DNA of 64,000 nt from Pelomonas nitida (lineage in GTDB: Bacteria > Pseudomonadota > Gammaproteobacteria > Burkholderiales > Burkholderiaceae_C). Both the position numbers and the translations under genes were made by a program. Below the pieces are notes generated by a model. The model was not told where the DNA came from. It ran no database searches and saw only the letters and a program-made list of their open reading frames with translations. Location of the stretch: assembly GCF_043555975.1 (NCBI RefSeq), contig NZ_JBIGIA010000006.1, positions 186,001 to 250,000 on the forward strand, in the 5' to 3' direction. Position 1 is the stretch's first letter. Every line of letters begins with the position of its first letter. Below, piece after piece: positions 10,401 to 17,305 of the stretch.

Positions 10401-12640
10401 CCCGTCTCGATGGCGACGATCTGGTCGGTCGTCAAGCCCAGCACCTGGCGCGAGCTCAGCGCGCCGATCTGGCCGGAGCTCAGTGCGACGATGCTGTCGG
10501 TGGCCAGTGCGCCGATTTGCGCGGAGTTCAGCGCCTGCAGCTGACCCGAGGTCAGCGCCTGCACGTCATCGGACTGCATGGCGGCGAGCTGGTCGGTCGA
10601 CAGGGCGGCGACTTGTGCGGTGCCCAGGGCGCGGATCTGCGCGCTGTTGAAGGCGTTGAGGTCGTCGGTCGACAGGGCGCCGACTTGAGCGGTGGTCAGC
10701 GACGTGACCTGGGTCGTGGTCAGCGCGCCGATCTGGTCGGAGTTGAAGGCGTCGAACTGGTCGGTGCCCAGTGCGCGCAGCGCGGCGGTGGACAAGGCCT
10801 TGACGTCGCCCGTCTCGATGGCGGCGATCTGCTCGGTCGTCAGGCCCAGCACCTGGCGCGAACTCAGCGCGCCGATCTGGCCGGAGCTCAGCGCGACGAT
10901 GCTGTCGGTGGACAGCGCGCCGATCTGCGCGGAGTTCAGCGCCTGCAGCTGGTTGGTGGCCAGGGCCTGCACGTCATCCGTCTGCAGGCCAGCGAGCTGG
11001 TCGGTCGACAGCGCGGCCACCTGGGCCGTGCCGAGCGAGCGGATCTGTGCGCTGTTGAAAGCGTTGAGGTCGTCGGTGGACAGGGCGCCGACCTGAGCGG
11101 TGGTCAGCGACATGACCTGGGTGGTGGTCAGCGCGCCGATCTGGTCGGAGTTGAAGGCGTCGAACTGGTCGGTGCCCAGTGCGCGCAGCGCGGTGGTGGA
11201 CAAGGCCTTGACGTCGCCCGTCTCGATGGCGGCGATCTGCTCGGTCGTCAGGCCCAGCACCTGGCGCGAGCTCAGCGCGCCGATCTGGCCGGAGCTCAGC
11301 GCGACGATGCTGTCGGTGGACAGCGCGCCGATCTGGGCGGAGTTCAGCGCCTGCAGCTGGCTGGTGGCCAGGGCCTGCACGTCATCCGTCTGCATGCCGG
11401 CCAGTTGGTCGGTCGACAGCGCCGCGACCTGGGCGGAGCCGAGGGCGCGGATCTGCGCGCTGTTGAAGGCGTTGAGGTCGTCGGTCGACAGGGCGCCGAT
11501 CTGACCGGTGGTCAGCGAGGCCACCTGGCTGGTGGACAGCGCGGCCGCTTGCTCGGAGGTCAGTGCGGCGAATTGATCGGTCGACAGCGCGCGCACGGTG
11601 GCGGTGGACAGCGTGCGAAGCTGATCCGAGCCGATGGCGGCGATCTGATCGGTGTTCAGTCCCTTGATCTGGACCGAGTTCAGCACCGAGATCTGTGCCG
11701 TGCCCATGGCCTGGATCGCGTCACTGCTCAGGATGCCGAGCTGCGCGGAGTTCATCGCGCGCACCTGGTTGGCGGACAGCGCGGCGACGTCGGCGGTGTT
11801 CAGGCCGCCGATCTGGTCGGTCGTCAGCGCGCCGATCTGGGCCGTGCCGATGGCGCGAATCTGGTCGGTCGACAGTGCGGCGATGGAGTCGCTGTTGATC
11901 TGCAGGACTTGCCGGGTCGACAGGGCGCCGATCTGCTGCGTGCCCAGCGCGGCGACTTGTTCGGACGTCAGGGCGCCCACCTGGCTGGTGCCCAGCGCGC
12001 CGATGGCGGCGGTGGACAGCGCCTTGATGGCGTCGGTCGTGATGGCGCTCGCCTGATCCGAGGTGAGGGCGCCGGCCTGGCTGCTGCTCAGCGCGCCGAC
12101 CTGCTGCGATTGCAAAGCGGCCACGGCTTCGGTGGACAGCGCGCCCACCTGCGAGGACGCCAGCGCCTTGATCTGATCCGACTTGAGTGCCTGGACGTCG
12201 TCGCTGACCAGGGTGCCGACGAGGCTGGTCGTCAGGGCGGCCAGTTGCTGGCTGGTGAGGGACTGGATCTGCTCGCTGCCCAGTGCATTCAGGTCGTCGG
12301 ATTCGAGGTTGTGGACCTGGCTGGTGCTCAGCGAGCCGACCTGCCGCGTCGTCAGGGTGCCGAACTGGTCGGAGCCCAGCGCGTTCAGTTGTTCGGTGTT
12401 GAGCGTGCGAATCGCTGCGGTGCTCAAGGCCTGCAGGTCGGATGTCTCGATCGCGGCGATGTTGGTCGTCGTGAAATATGACACTGCCCGCGTGGTGAGC
12501 GAGGAGAACTGAAGGCTGGTGAGCGCCTGGAACTGTTCCGTCGAGAAGGCCGCCCAGTCTTCGCTGGTGAGGCGTGCGAGGGTCGCCGTCGAGAGCCCGG
12601 CGATTTGTTCGGTGGTCAGGTTCGTGATCAGTGATGCCAT
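4430..12640 (-). CDS. Giant octapeptide-repeat protein (2736 aa) with EF-hand-like C-terminal module
   Basis: A complete 2736-residue frame. Residues 1-6 are a short leader, residues 7-2494 are exactly 311 octads of consensus A-L-S/T-T-D-Q-I/V-x, and residues 2496-2736 form a non-repetitive C-terminal module. That module opens with ATPIMLDLDGHG and holds Asp-rich loops DLNGDGQIS (about 2546), DANQDGHIN (2583) and DANHDGKTD (2605), a layout known from type I-secreted calcium-binding proteins. A GGGAG Shine-Dalgarno sits 9 nt before the ATG and no signal peptide is seen. Within the array a 17-octad super-repeat recurs, marked by octads where the central Gln is replaced by Asp (STDDLN, ESADVQ, ETGDLK). 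The N-cap-like S/T-T followed by D-Q-I-x-A-L would suit short helices, but the fold is not known to me. Likely role: secreted or surface structural protein (inference). Confidence 0.85.
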   Translation of the reverse strand: MASLITNLTTEQIAGLSTATLARLTSEDWAAFSTEQFQALTSLQFSSLTTRAVSYFTTTNIAAIETSDLQALSTAAIRTLNTEQLNALGSDQFGTLTTRQVGSLSTSQVHNLESDDLNALGSEQIQSLTSQQLAALTTSLVGTLVSDDVQALKSDQIKALASSQVGALSTEAVAALQSQQVGALSSSQAGALTSDQASAITTDAIKALSTAAIGALGTSQVGALTSEQVAALGTQQIGALSTRQVLQINSDSIAALSTDQIRAIGTAQIGALTTDQIGGLNTADVAALSANQVRAMNSAQLGILSSDAIQAMGTAQISVLNSVQIKGLNTDQIAAIGSDQLRTLSTATVRALSTDQFAALTSEQAAALSTSQVASLTTGQIGALSTDDLNAFNSAQIRALGSAQVAALSTDQLAGMQTDDVQALATSQLQALNSAQIGALSTDSIVALSSGQIGALSSRQVLGLTTEQIAAIETGDVKALSTTALRALGTDQFDAFNSDQIGALTTTQVMSLTTAQVGALSTDDLNAFNSAQIRSLGTAQVAALSTDQLAGLQTDDVQALATNQLQALNSAQIGALSTDSIVALSSGQIGALSSRQVLGLTTEQIAAIETGDVKALSTAALRALGTDQFDAFNSDQIGALTTTQVTSLTTAQVGALSTDDLNAFNSAQIRALGTAQVAALSTDQLAAMQSDDVQALTSGQLQALNSAQIGALATDSIVALSSGQIGALSSRQVLGLTTDQIVAIETGDLKALSTAALRALGTDQFDAFNSDQIGALTTAQVASLTTGQVAALSTDDLNAFNSAQIRALGTAQVAALSTAQIAAMESADVQALATNQLRALDSSQIGALATDGIAALTSSHIAALTSTQVVGLTTDQIVAIETGDLKALSTAALRALGTDQFDAFNSDQIGALTTSQVTALTTGQVSALSTDDLNAFNSAQIRALGTAQVAVLSTAQIAAMESADVQALATNQLRALDSSQIGALATDGIAALTSSHIAALTSTQVVGLTTDQIVAIETGDLKALSTAALRALGTDQFDAFNSDQIGALTTTQVTSLTTGQVGALSTDDLNAFNSAQVRALNSAQVGALSTAQVAAMESADVQALTTSQVRALSSDQMGALSTDNIVALSSAQVGAISTKQVSGLTTEQIGAIETSDIKAVATSSLSALGTTQTNAFTSDQMAALTTVQVAALTTDQMAALGSDALNALGTAQFRALTTAQLHALGTTQLAALETADVQALSTAQLRALSSDQVGALSTAGIAALTSSQLAGLNSTQVSGLTTDQMAAIETGDLKGLSTSTLRALSSDQLNALNSDQIGALTSAQVASLSTAQVSTLATEDLNAFTSSQIRSLGTAQMAALSTAQLAAMETADVQALTTTQLQALGSDQAGAFSSEAIAALSSAQIGGLTSKQAAGLTTDQIAAIESGDIKALSTSTLRSLSSDQLNALTSDQVGALSTTQVSSLTTAQVSTLASDDLNALNSAQVRALTTVQIASLGTAQIAAMETADVQALSSTQLRALGSDQVGALSTDGIAALTSTQLSQLGSTQAAGLTTEQVAAIETADLSSLSTTALRSLTSDQLNALGTDQVRALSSSQMASLTTGQVSTLATDDLAALDSSQLRALSSGQLRALGSDQLNALGTDQVGALSTAQVASLSTDQLSALSTDNFNALTSGQIRSLTSAQLASLTTTQVAAMETADVQALASNQIQALGSDQVGALATDAIVALTSAQIAALGTKQAAGLTTDQIGAIESADLKALSTATLRALTSDQLNALDSAQIGALSTTQVASLTTAQVSTLASDDVAALGSAQLRSLTTAQLTALNSDQLGALSSDQVVELTTSQVAALTTVQVSTLASDDLNAFTSAQIRALGTAQVASLTTTQVAAMESADVQALSSTQIQALGSDQVGALATDAIVALTSGQVAALGTKQVAGLSSDQIVAIETADLKALSTTALRSLTSDQLGALNSEQVAALSSTQVAALTTAQISTLASDDLNALTSGQIGALNSAQLASLTTSQIASMESADVQALSSTQLRALASDQIGALATDAIAALSSTQVASLSSTQAAGLTTDQIAAIETADLKSLSTATLRALTSDQLNALDTAQMAALTTGQVAALSTTQLSNLTSDDLNAFDSSQIRALNTAQIASLTTSQLSSMESADVQALATNQLQALNSAQIGALATDAVAALSSTQVGALTSAQVLGLGTDQIGAIETADLKSLSTAALHALNSDQLNALNTDQVGALTSAQVAALSTGQLSTMTTDDVVAFTTTQFAVLSTTQLQAFTTDQVAAIETADLVAIGSARLAALDSADFAALSSDQIHALTVSQWSAVTSTQIVGIETADIAAIGTAELHALTTTALQAFATDQIAALGTDQIQALSTLQLRAFDTAQILAISTDDIQALTTAQIGALSTAHILALSTDQIVALATDDILALSTAQVHALSTDQLVAFTTDQVLGFETQDLASMSMTQVLAFTTDQTHAMTTDQIGAMFLATPIMLDLDGHGIQTLAASQGVQFDLHGNGTVNQVGWVAGGDGLLAMDLNGDGQISSGRELFGSGTVLADGKAGVDGFTALATLDANQDGHINALDANFGKLSVWVDANHDGKTDAGELKGLLDLGITDLNLSATKGTTIDNGNVVGLVSSYTSSDGTTHEMSDVWLAKQVPGATSNSTTVQLSDLLAQPEQNLLVGTTTVASTTTAAATTSSTAEHAAALAILKKQEEDANGGLPLL
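5159..12622 (-). repeat. 24-bp coding repeat array, 311 octads
   Basis: The array covers residues 7-2494 of the larger giant protein. 7464 bp divides exactly into 311 units of 24 bp, so no net insertion or deletion has shifted the register. Octads are much more uniform than in the neighbouring paralogue, suggesting recent expansion or homogenisation. Confidence 0.85.
9467..11506 (-). repeat. 408-bp higher-order tandem repeat, five near-identical units
   Basis: The plus-strand string GTTGAAGGC falls at 9518, 9926, 10334, 10742 and 11150, each exactly 408 bp apart. One unit is 17 octads (136 residues). Adjacent units are nearly identical, so these five look like recent tandem duplications. Looser 17-octad periodicity continues into the more C-terminal part of the array. 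Confidence 0.85.
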
Positions 12641-12867
12641 CTTCAGCTCCCTCGGCGATGAGCGTTGCGCCCAATGGCGCCAGGTATTTCGGTTGCCCGG
12701 TCAGCCTGTGTGCGGTGTCCGAAAGTCCCTGGGCGGGGCGTTCGGTCTGCACAGAGGCGTTCCGGGGCGACGGTGGTCGTGGCTGGTCGCAACTCGGCCA
12801 TCACAGTTCGGTTTTCGGTAACAGAGTGCTGAACTTGAGCGCTCTGAAAGCCATCAATTCCGAAACT

Positions 12868-12901
12868 CGTGACATCGTTGCGGCCCTTCTCAGATGTCAC
12901 G
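12868..12901. promoter_or_regulatory. Inverted repeat upstream of the larger giant gene
   Basis: CGTGACATC (12868-12876) and its complement GATGTCACG (12893-12901) flank a 16-nt spacer. The site lies about 230 bp upstream of the giant gene in a 377-bp gap (12641-13017) that otherwise holds no gene. It could be an operator or an RNA hairpin; nothing links it to a named regulator. Confidence 0.4.
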
Positions 12902-12921
12902 GGTTTGCACCTCAGAAATCC

Positions 12922-12952
12922 TAGGGCAACACTTGGGATGGACGTTGCCCTA
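12922..12952 (-). terminator. Inverted repeat downstream of the GntR gene
   Basis: TAGGGCAAC (12922-12930) and GTTGCCCTA (12944-12952) form 9-bp arms around 13 nt. It lies about 65 bp past the stop of the minus-strand regulator and is followed on that strand by only a short T-rich stretch, so it may be a weak terminator or a second operator for the giant gene. Confidence 0.35.
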
Positions 12953-13017
12953 AAAGCGGGTAAAGCAGGCTTCAGTTCACGTTTTTGCCCGCCGTGGCGG
13001 GCGATTGGCGAGGGCCG

Positions 13018-13677
13018 TCAGGCCAGCGGCGTGTCGGGCGCCGTCGCGGCGGCCAGGCCGTTGTGAAAATGTTCACGAAGCAGCCGGGCGCTTGCCGCGC
13101 CGTCCCGACGCAGCAAGGCATCGGTCAGCGCGTCGTGCTCTTTGAGCGACTCCTGGATGCGCCCTTGCTTGAACAGCGAATGGTGCCGGTTGAGCTTCAT
13201 CACGCGGCGCAGGTCGGTCACGATCTGCTGGCGCCAACGGTTGCCTTCGATTTCGAGCAGCCGCAGGTGAAAGCGCTCGTTGGCCGCGAAGAAGGCATCG
13301 CGCAGCCCCACCTGCTGCGCAAGCTCCGCGTGCAGGGCGCCGAGTTCCTGCAGCTGCGCGTCGGTGGCGTTTGCGGCCACCTGCGCCGCCGCATCGCTTT
13401 CCAGCAGCGCGAGCAACTGGTAGGCCTCGCGCACGTCGCGCTCCGACATCTCGGTGACATAGGCGCCGCGGCGCAGCTTCATCGTGACCAGCCCCTCGGC
13501 GGCCAGCACCTTCAGCGCCTCGCGCAGCGGCGTGCGGCTGATGCCGAAGTCCGCGCACAGCTTGAGCTCGTCGATCCAGCTGCCGGGCTCCAGCTCGCGG
13601 GCAAAGATGCGCTCGCGCAGCCGCTCGGCCACCTCTTGATAGAGGGCGCGATGCGGGAGCGGGAGCGGGGCCGTCAT
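13018..13677 (-). CDS. GntR-family (FadR/FCD subfamily) transcriptional regulator
   Basis: The 219-residue protein has an N-terminal winged helix-turn-helix (about residues 10-75; the motif DFGISRTPLREALKVLAAEGLV is typical of GntR, shown here as its two halves DFGISRTPLREAL and KVLAAEGLV) and a C-terminal all-helical FCD ligand-binding domain rich in His/Asp. FCD-type GntR proteins are usually repressors that respond to organic or acyl acids. It is divergent from the methylmalonyl-CoA mutase operon with an 81-bp gap containing a palindromic operator, so it is probably the local regulator of propionate metabolism and of itself. The ligand cannot be read from sequence. Confidence 0.85.
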   Translation of the reverse strand: MTAPLPLPHRALYQEVAERLRERIFARELEPGSWIDELKLCADFGISRTPLREALKVLAAEGLVTMKLRRGAYVTEMSERDVREAYQLLALLESDAAAQVAANATDAQLQELGALHAELAQQVGLRDAFFAANERFHLRLLEIEGNRWRQQIVTDLRRVMKLNRHHSLFKQGRIQESLKEHDALTDALLRRDGAASARLLREHFHNGLAAATAPDTPLA

Positions 13678-13701
13678 GGCGCGCAGTTTAGGTCAATCTG
13701 A

Positions 13702-13717
13702 ATTCATAATTATGAAT
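13702..13717. promoter_or_regulatory. Putative GntR operator, 16-bp perfect palindrome
   Basis: ATTCATAATTATGAAT is a perfect palindrome, strikingly AT-rich against the surrounding GC-rich DNA. It is in the 81-bp gap between the divergent GntR regulator and scpA, 12 bp upstream of a TATGAT -10-like hexamer (13729-13734) facing scpA. A dimeric GntR repressor bound here would occlude both promoters. Binding is inferred. Confidence 0.65.
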
Positions 13718-13758
13718 AACGACAGGGCTATGATGCCTGCACAGTCAAGGAGAGTTCG

Positions 13759-15942
13759 ATGTCGGACGCCAGCCACGCCGGGAGCGCCCCGGAGTTCAAG
13801 ACCGCCACGCTGGACCAGTGGACCAAGGCCGCAGCGCGGTCGGCGCCGGGTGGCGATGTCGCCGCGCTGAATTGGGTCACGCCGGAAGGGCTGACCGTCA
13901 AGCCGCTCTACACGGCGGCCGACACCGCCGGCCTGCCGCATGCCGACACGCTGCCCGGCTTCGAGCCCTTCGTACGCGGCCCGCAGGCCACCATGTATGC
14001 CGCGCGCCCCTGGACGATCCGCCAGTACGCCGGCTTCTCCACCGCCGAGGAAAGCAACGCCTTCTACAGAAAGGCGCTCGCTGCCGGCGGGCAGGGCGTG
14101 TCCGTCGCCTTCGACCTGGCCACCCACCGCGGCTACGACAGCGATCATCCGCGCGTGACCGGCGACGTCGGCAAGGCCGGCGTGGCCATCGACTCCGTGG
14201 AAGACATGAAGATCCTGTTCGACGGCATCCCGCTGGACAAGGTCTCGGTATCGATGACGATGAATGGCGCCGTGCTGCCGGTGCTGGCGGGCTATGTGGT
14301 GGCCGCGGAAGAGCAGGGTGTGGGTCAGGATCAGCTGGCCGGGACCATCCAGAACGACATCCTCAAGGAGTTCATGGTCCGCAACACCTATATCTACCCG
14401 CCCGCGCCGAGCATGCGGATCATCGGCGACATCATCGAGTACACGGCGCGCCACTGCCCCAAGTTCAACTCGATCAGCATCTCCGGCTATCACATGCAGG
14501 AGGCGGGCGCCAACCAGGCGCTGGAGCTGGCCTTCACGCTGGCCGACGGCAAGGAATATGTGAAGACGGCCATGGCCAAGGGGCTGGCGGTGGACGACTT
14601 CGCGCCGCGCCTGTCGTTCTTCTGGGCGATCGGCATGAACTTCTATCTGGAGATCGCCAAGATGCGCGCCGCCCGGCTGCTGTGGTGCCGCATCATGAAG
14701 GGCTTCGGCGCCACCTCGCCCAAGAGCCTGATGCTGCGCACGCACTGCCAGACCTCAGGCTGGAGCCTGACCGAGCAGGACCCCTACAACAACGTCGTGC
14801 GCACGACCATCGAGGCCATGGCGGCCGTGTTCGGCGGCACGCAGAGCCTGCACACCAACTCGCTGGACGAAGCCATCGCGCTGCCCACCGAGTTCAGCGC
14901 CCGCATCGCGCGCAACACGCAGCTCATCATCCAGGAAGAGACCCACATCACCAGCGTCATCGACCCCTGGGCCGGCAGCTACATGATGGAGAAGCTGACC
15001 CAGGACATGGCCGACAAGGCCTGGGCGCTGATCGAGGAGGTGGACGCCATGGGTGGCATGACCAAGGCGGTGGACACGGGCTGGGCCAAGCTCAAGATCG
15101 AGGCCAGCGCGGCCGAGAAGCAGGCCCGCATCGACTCCGGCGCCGACGTCATCGTGGGCGTCAACAAATACAAGCTCGCCAAGGAAGACCCGATCGAGAT
15201 CCTGGATGTCGACAACGTCAAGGTGCGCGACGCGCAGATCGAGCGGCTGAAGCGAATCAAGGCCACGCGTGACACGGCGGCCGTGCAGGGCGCGCTGGCC
15301 GCGTTGACGCGGGCGGCCGAGAACGGCGAGGGCAATCTGCTGGACCTCAGCATCCAGGCCATGCGCCTGCGCGCGACCGTGGGCGAGGTCAGCGACGCGC
15401 TGGAAGCCGTGTTCGGCCGCCACCGCGCCGACACGCACAAGGTCAGCGGCGTCTACGCGGCCGCCTACGACTCGGCCGAGGGCTGGGCCAGGCTGCAGGG
15501 CGAGATCGCCGCCTTTGGCGAGGAGCACGGCCGCCGCCCGCGCGTGATGATCGCCAAGCTCGGCCAGGACGGCCACGACCGCGGCGCCAAGGTGGTCGCC
15601 ACGGCCTTCGCTGACCTCGGCTTCGACGTCGACATCGGCCCGCTGTTCCAGACCCCCGAAGAATGCGCCCGCCAGGCCATCGAGAACGACGTGCACGCCG
15701 TGGGCGTCTCGACGCTCGCCGCCGGCCACAAGACGCTGGTGCCGGCCATCATCGACGAGCTCAGGAAGCAGGGCGCCGACGACATCATCGTGTTCGTCGG
15801 CGGCGTCGTTCCCGCGCAGGACTACGACTTCCTCTACGCCGCCGGCGTCAAGGGCGTCTACGGGCCGGGCACGCCCATTCCGGTCAGCGCCAAGAGCGTG
15901 CTGGAGGCCATCAGGACGCAGCTTTCCGGAGTGGCCGCTTGA
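13759..15942 (+). CDS. scpA: Methylmalonyl-CoA mutase
   Basis: The 727-residue enzyme converts (R)-methylmalonyl-CoA to succinyl-CoA using adenosylcobalamin. Residues about 30-560 form the substrate-binding TIM barrel (PWTIRQYAGFST and the RNTYIYPPAPSMRII region are diagnostic), and residues about 590-720 the B12-binding domain with the DxHxxG motif D604-G-H606-D-R-G609, where His is the lower cobalt ligand. It is a single-chain mutase like Escherichia coli Sbm. An AAGGAGAG Shine-Dalgarno precedes the ATG. It is first in the operon, followed by the MeaB chaperone with a TTGA overlap. Confidence 0.96.
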   Translation: MSDASHAGSAPEFKTATLDQWTKAAARSAPGGDVAALNWVTPEGLTVKPLYTAADTAGLPHADTLPGFEPFVRGPQATMYAARPWTIRQYAGFSTAEESNAFYRKALAAGGQGVSVAFDLATHRGYDSDHPRVTGDVGKAGVAIDSVEDMKILFDGIPLDKVSVSMTMNGAVLPVLAGYVVAAEEQGVGQDQLAGTIQNDILKEFMVRNTYIYPPAPSMRIIGDIIEYTARHCPKFNSISISGYHMQEAGANQALELAFTLADGKEYVKTAMAKGLAVDDFAPRLSFFWAIGMNFYLEIAKMRAARLLWCRIMKGFGATSPKSLMLRTHCQTSGWSLTEQDPYNNVVRTTIEAMAAVFGGTQSLHTNSLDEAIALPTEFSARIARNTQLIIQEETHITSVIDPWAGSYMMEKLTQDMADKAWALIEEVDAMGGMTKAVDTGWAKLKIEASAAEKQARIDSGADVIVGVNKYKLAKEDPIEILDVDNVKVRDAQIERLKRIKATRDTAAVQGALAALTRAAENGEGNLLDLSIQAMRLRATVGEVSDALEAVFGRHRADTHKVSGVYAAAYDSAEGWARLQGEIAAFGEEHGRRPRVMIAKLGQDGHDRGAKVVATAFADLGFDVDIGPLFQTPEECARQAIENDVHAVGVSTLAAGHKTLVPAIIDELRKQGADDIIVFVGGVVPAQDYDFLYAAGVKGVYGPGTPIPVSAKSVLEAIRTQLSGVAA

Positions 15943-16907
15943 GCCTGGCGGAGCGGCTCCGGTCCGGCGAGCGCCGCGCGCTGGCCAAGGCCATCACGCT
16001 GATCGAGTCCACGCGGGCCGACCACCGCGAGCAGGCGGACGCGCTGCTGACGGCGCTGATGCCGGCCACCGGCCATGCGCTGCGGCTGGGCATCTCGGGG
16101 GTGCCGGGTGTGGGCAAGAGCACGTTCATCGAAGCCTTCGGCCTGCTGCTGCTCTCGCGTGGCCACCGCGTCGCGGTGCTGACCATCGATCCGTCCAGCA
16201 CCTTGTCGGGCGGCGCCATCCTGGGCGACAAGACGCGCATGGAAAAGCTCTCCATGGACACGCGCGCCTTCATCCGCCCCAGCCCCAGCAGCGGCACGCT
16301 GGGCGGCGTGGCCGAGAAGACGCGCGAGGCCATGCTGCTGTGCGAGGCGGCCGGCTACGACATCGTCATCGTCGAGACGGTGGGCGTGGGCCAGAGCGAG
16401 ACGGCGGTGGCCGGCATGACCGACCTGTATCTGCTGCTGCAGCTGCCCAATGCCGGCGATGATCTGCAAGCCATCAAGAAAGGCGTCATGGAACTGGCCG
16501 ATCTCGTTGTCATCAACAAGGCAGACCTGGACCCCGGGGCGGCGATGCGTGCCCAGGCCCAGATCACGTCTGCATTGCGGCTGCTGCCGGCTCACGCGGC
16601 CAGCGTGCCGCGCGTGCTGCAGGTGAGCGCCCTGCGCGCCGATGGCATCGAGGCGCTGTGGGCCGCGCTGGGCACGCTGCGCAGCGACCGCCAGGCCAGC
16701 GGTGCCTGGCAGCACAAGCGCCGCGAGCAGTCGCTGGCGTGGCTGTGGGAACGCATCCAGGCCGGGCTGCGGCAGGCCTTCATGGGCGCGCCCGGCATGG
16801 CGCAACAGCTGGCGGCCGCCACGGCCGAGGTGCGCGATGGGCGCACGCCGGCTTCCACGGCAGCCCGCCAGTTGCTGGCGGCCTTCCAGCTGCGGAGCAA
16901 TTCATGA
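15939..16907 (+). CDS. meaB: Methylmalonyl-CoA mutase-associated G3E GTPase (ArgK/MeaB)
   Basis: The gene encodes 322 residues from a TTG start at 15939 that overlaps the mutase stop (TTGA). The frame is open further upstream inside scpA, but homologous sequence begins here. Walker A GVPGVGKST, the VETVGVGQSE switch region and the G4 motif NKAD identify the MeaB/ArgK family, which uses GTP hydrolysis to gate cobalamin delivery to, and protect, methylmalonyl-CoA mutase. The family normally adjoins its mutase, as here. It ends with an ATGA overlap into the VOC gene. Confidence 0.93.
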   Translation: MSLAERLRSGERRALAKAITLIESTRADHREQADALLTALMPATGHALRLGISGVPGVGKSTFIEAFGLLLLSRGHRVAVLTIDPSSTLSGGAILGDKTRMEKLSMDTRAFIRPSPSSGTLGGVAEKTREAMLLCEAAGYDIVIVETVGVGQSETAVAGMTDLYLLLQLPNAGDDLQAIKKGVMELADLVVINKADLDPGAAMRAQAQITSALRLLPAHAASVPRVLQVSALRADGIEALWAALGTLRSDRQASGAWQHKRREQSLAWLWERIQAGLRQAFMGAPGMAQQLAAATAEVRDGRTPASTAARQLLAAFQLRSNS

Positions 16908-17293
16908 TCACTGGCCTGAACCACATCAACCTGCGCGCCCCGGCCGAGCTGCTGGCCGTGCTGCGCGACTTCTATGCCGAGGTGCTGGGCCTGACGGTCG
17001 GCCCGCGTCCGGCTTTCAACAGCGACGGCTACTGGCTGTATGCGGGCGGCCAGGCAGTCGTCCACCTGTCCACGCAGCGTGCCGAAGAAGCGGTTCGCGG
17101 GCCGGTGGACCCGGCGCGGCCGACGACCTACGACCACACCGCCTTCACCGGCAGCGACGCGCAGGCCACGGCCGCCCACCTGCGGGCGCGCGGTGTGGCC
17201 TTTCGCGAGTCCCGCTCCGACATCACGCGGCAGCACCAGTTCTTCCTGCAAGACCCCGCCGGCAACGGTGTGGAGATCAACTTTCCGTTCTGA
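16904..17293 (+). CDS. VOC-superfamily (glyoxalase-fold) protein, possible epimerase
   Basis: The 129-residue single-domain VOC protein starts at an ATGA overlap with meaB. It has the expected metal-ligand positions: His in LNHINLRA near the N terminus, His in YDHTAF mid-protein and Glu in the C-terminal GVEINF. Methylmalonyl-CoA epimerase belongs to this superfamily and would complete the pathway, but the sequence does not look like a typical epimerase; a glyoxalase/dioxygenase-like detoxifying enzyme is equally possible. A second VOC protein lies at the end of the operon. Confidence 0.8.
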   Translation: MITGLNHINLRAPAELLAVLRDFYAEVLGLTVGPRPAFNSDGYWLYAGGQAVVHLSTQRAEEAVRGPVDPARPTTYDHTAFTGSDAQATAAHLRARGVAFRESRSDITRQHQFFLQDPAGNGVEINFPF

Positions 17294-17305
17294 AAGCCCA
17301 TCACC

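Noticed and set aside
6648..12481. Further long plus-strand ORFs (1298 and 918 aa) with Ser/Ala/Trp-rich or Gly/Gln/Arg-rich repeats
   Set aside because: Same cause: complementary frames of the octapeptide array, with no start signals or known domains.
5159..12622. CRISPR-like look of short regular repeats
   Set aside because: Units are contiguous 24-bp coding repeats without unique spacers, and no cas genes are present.
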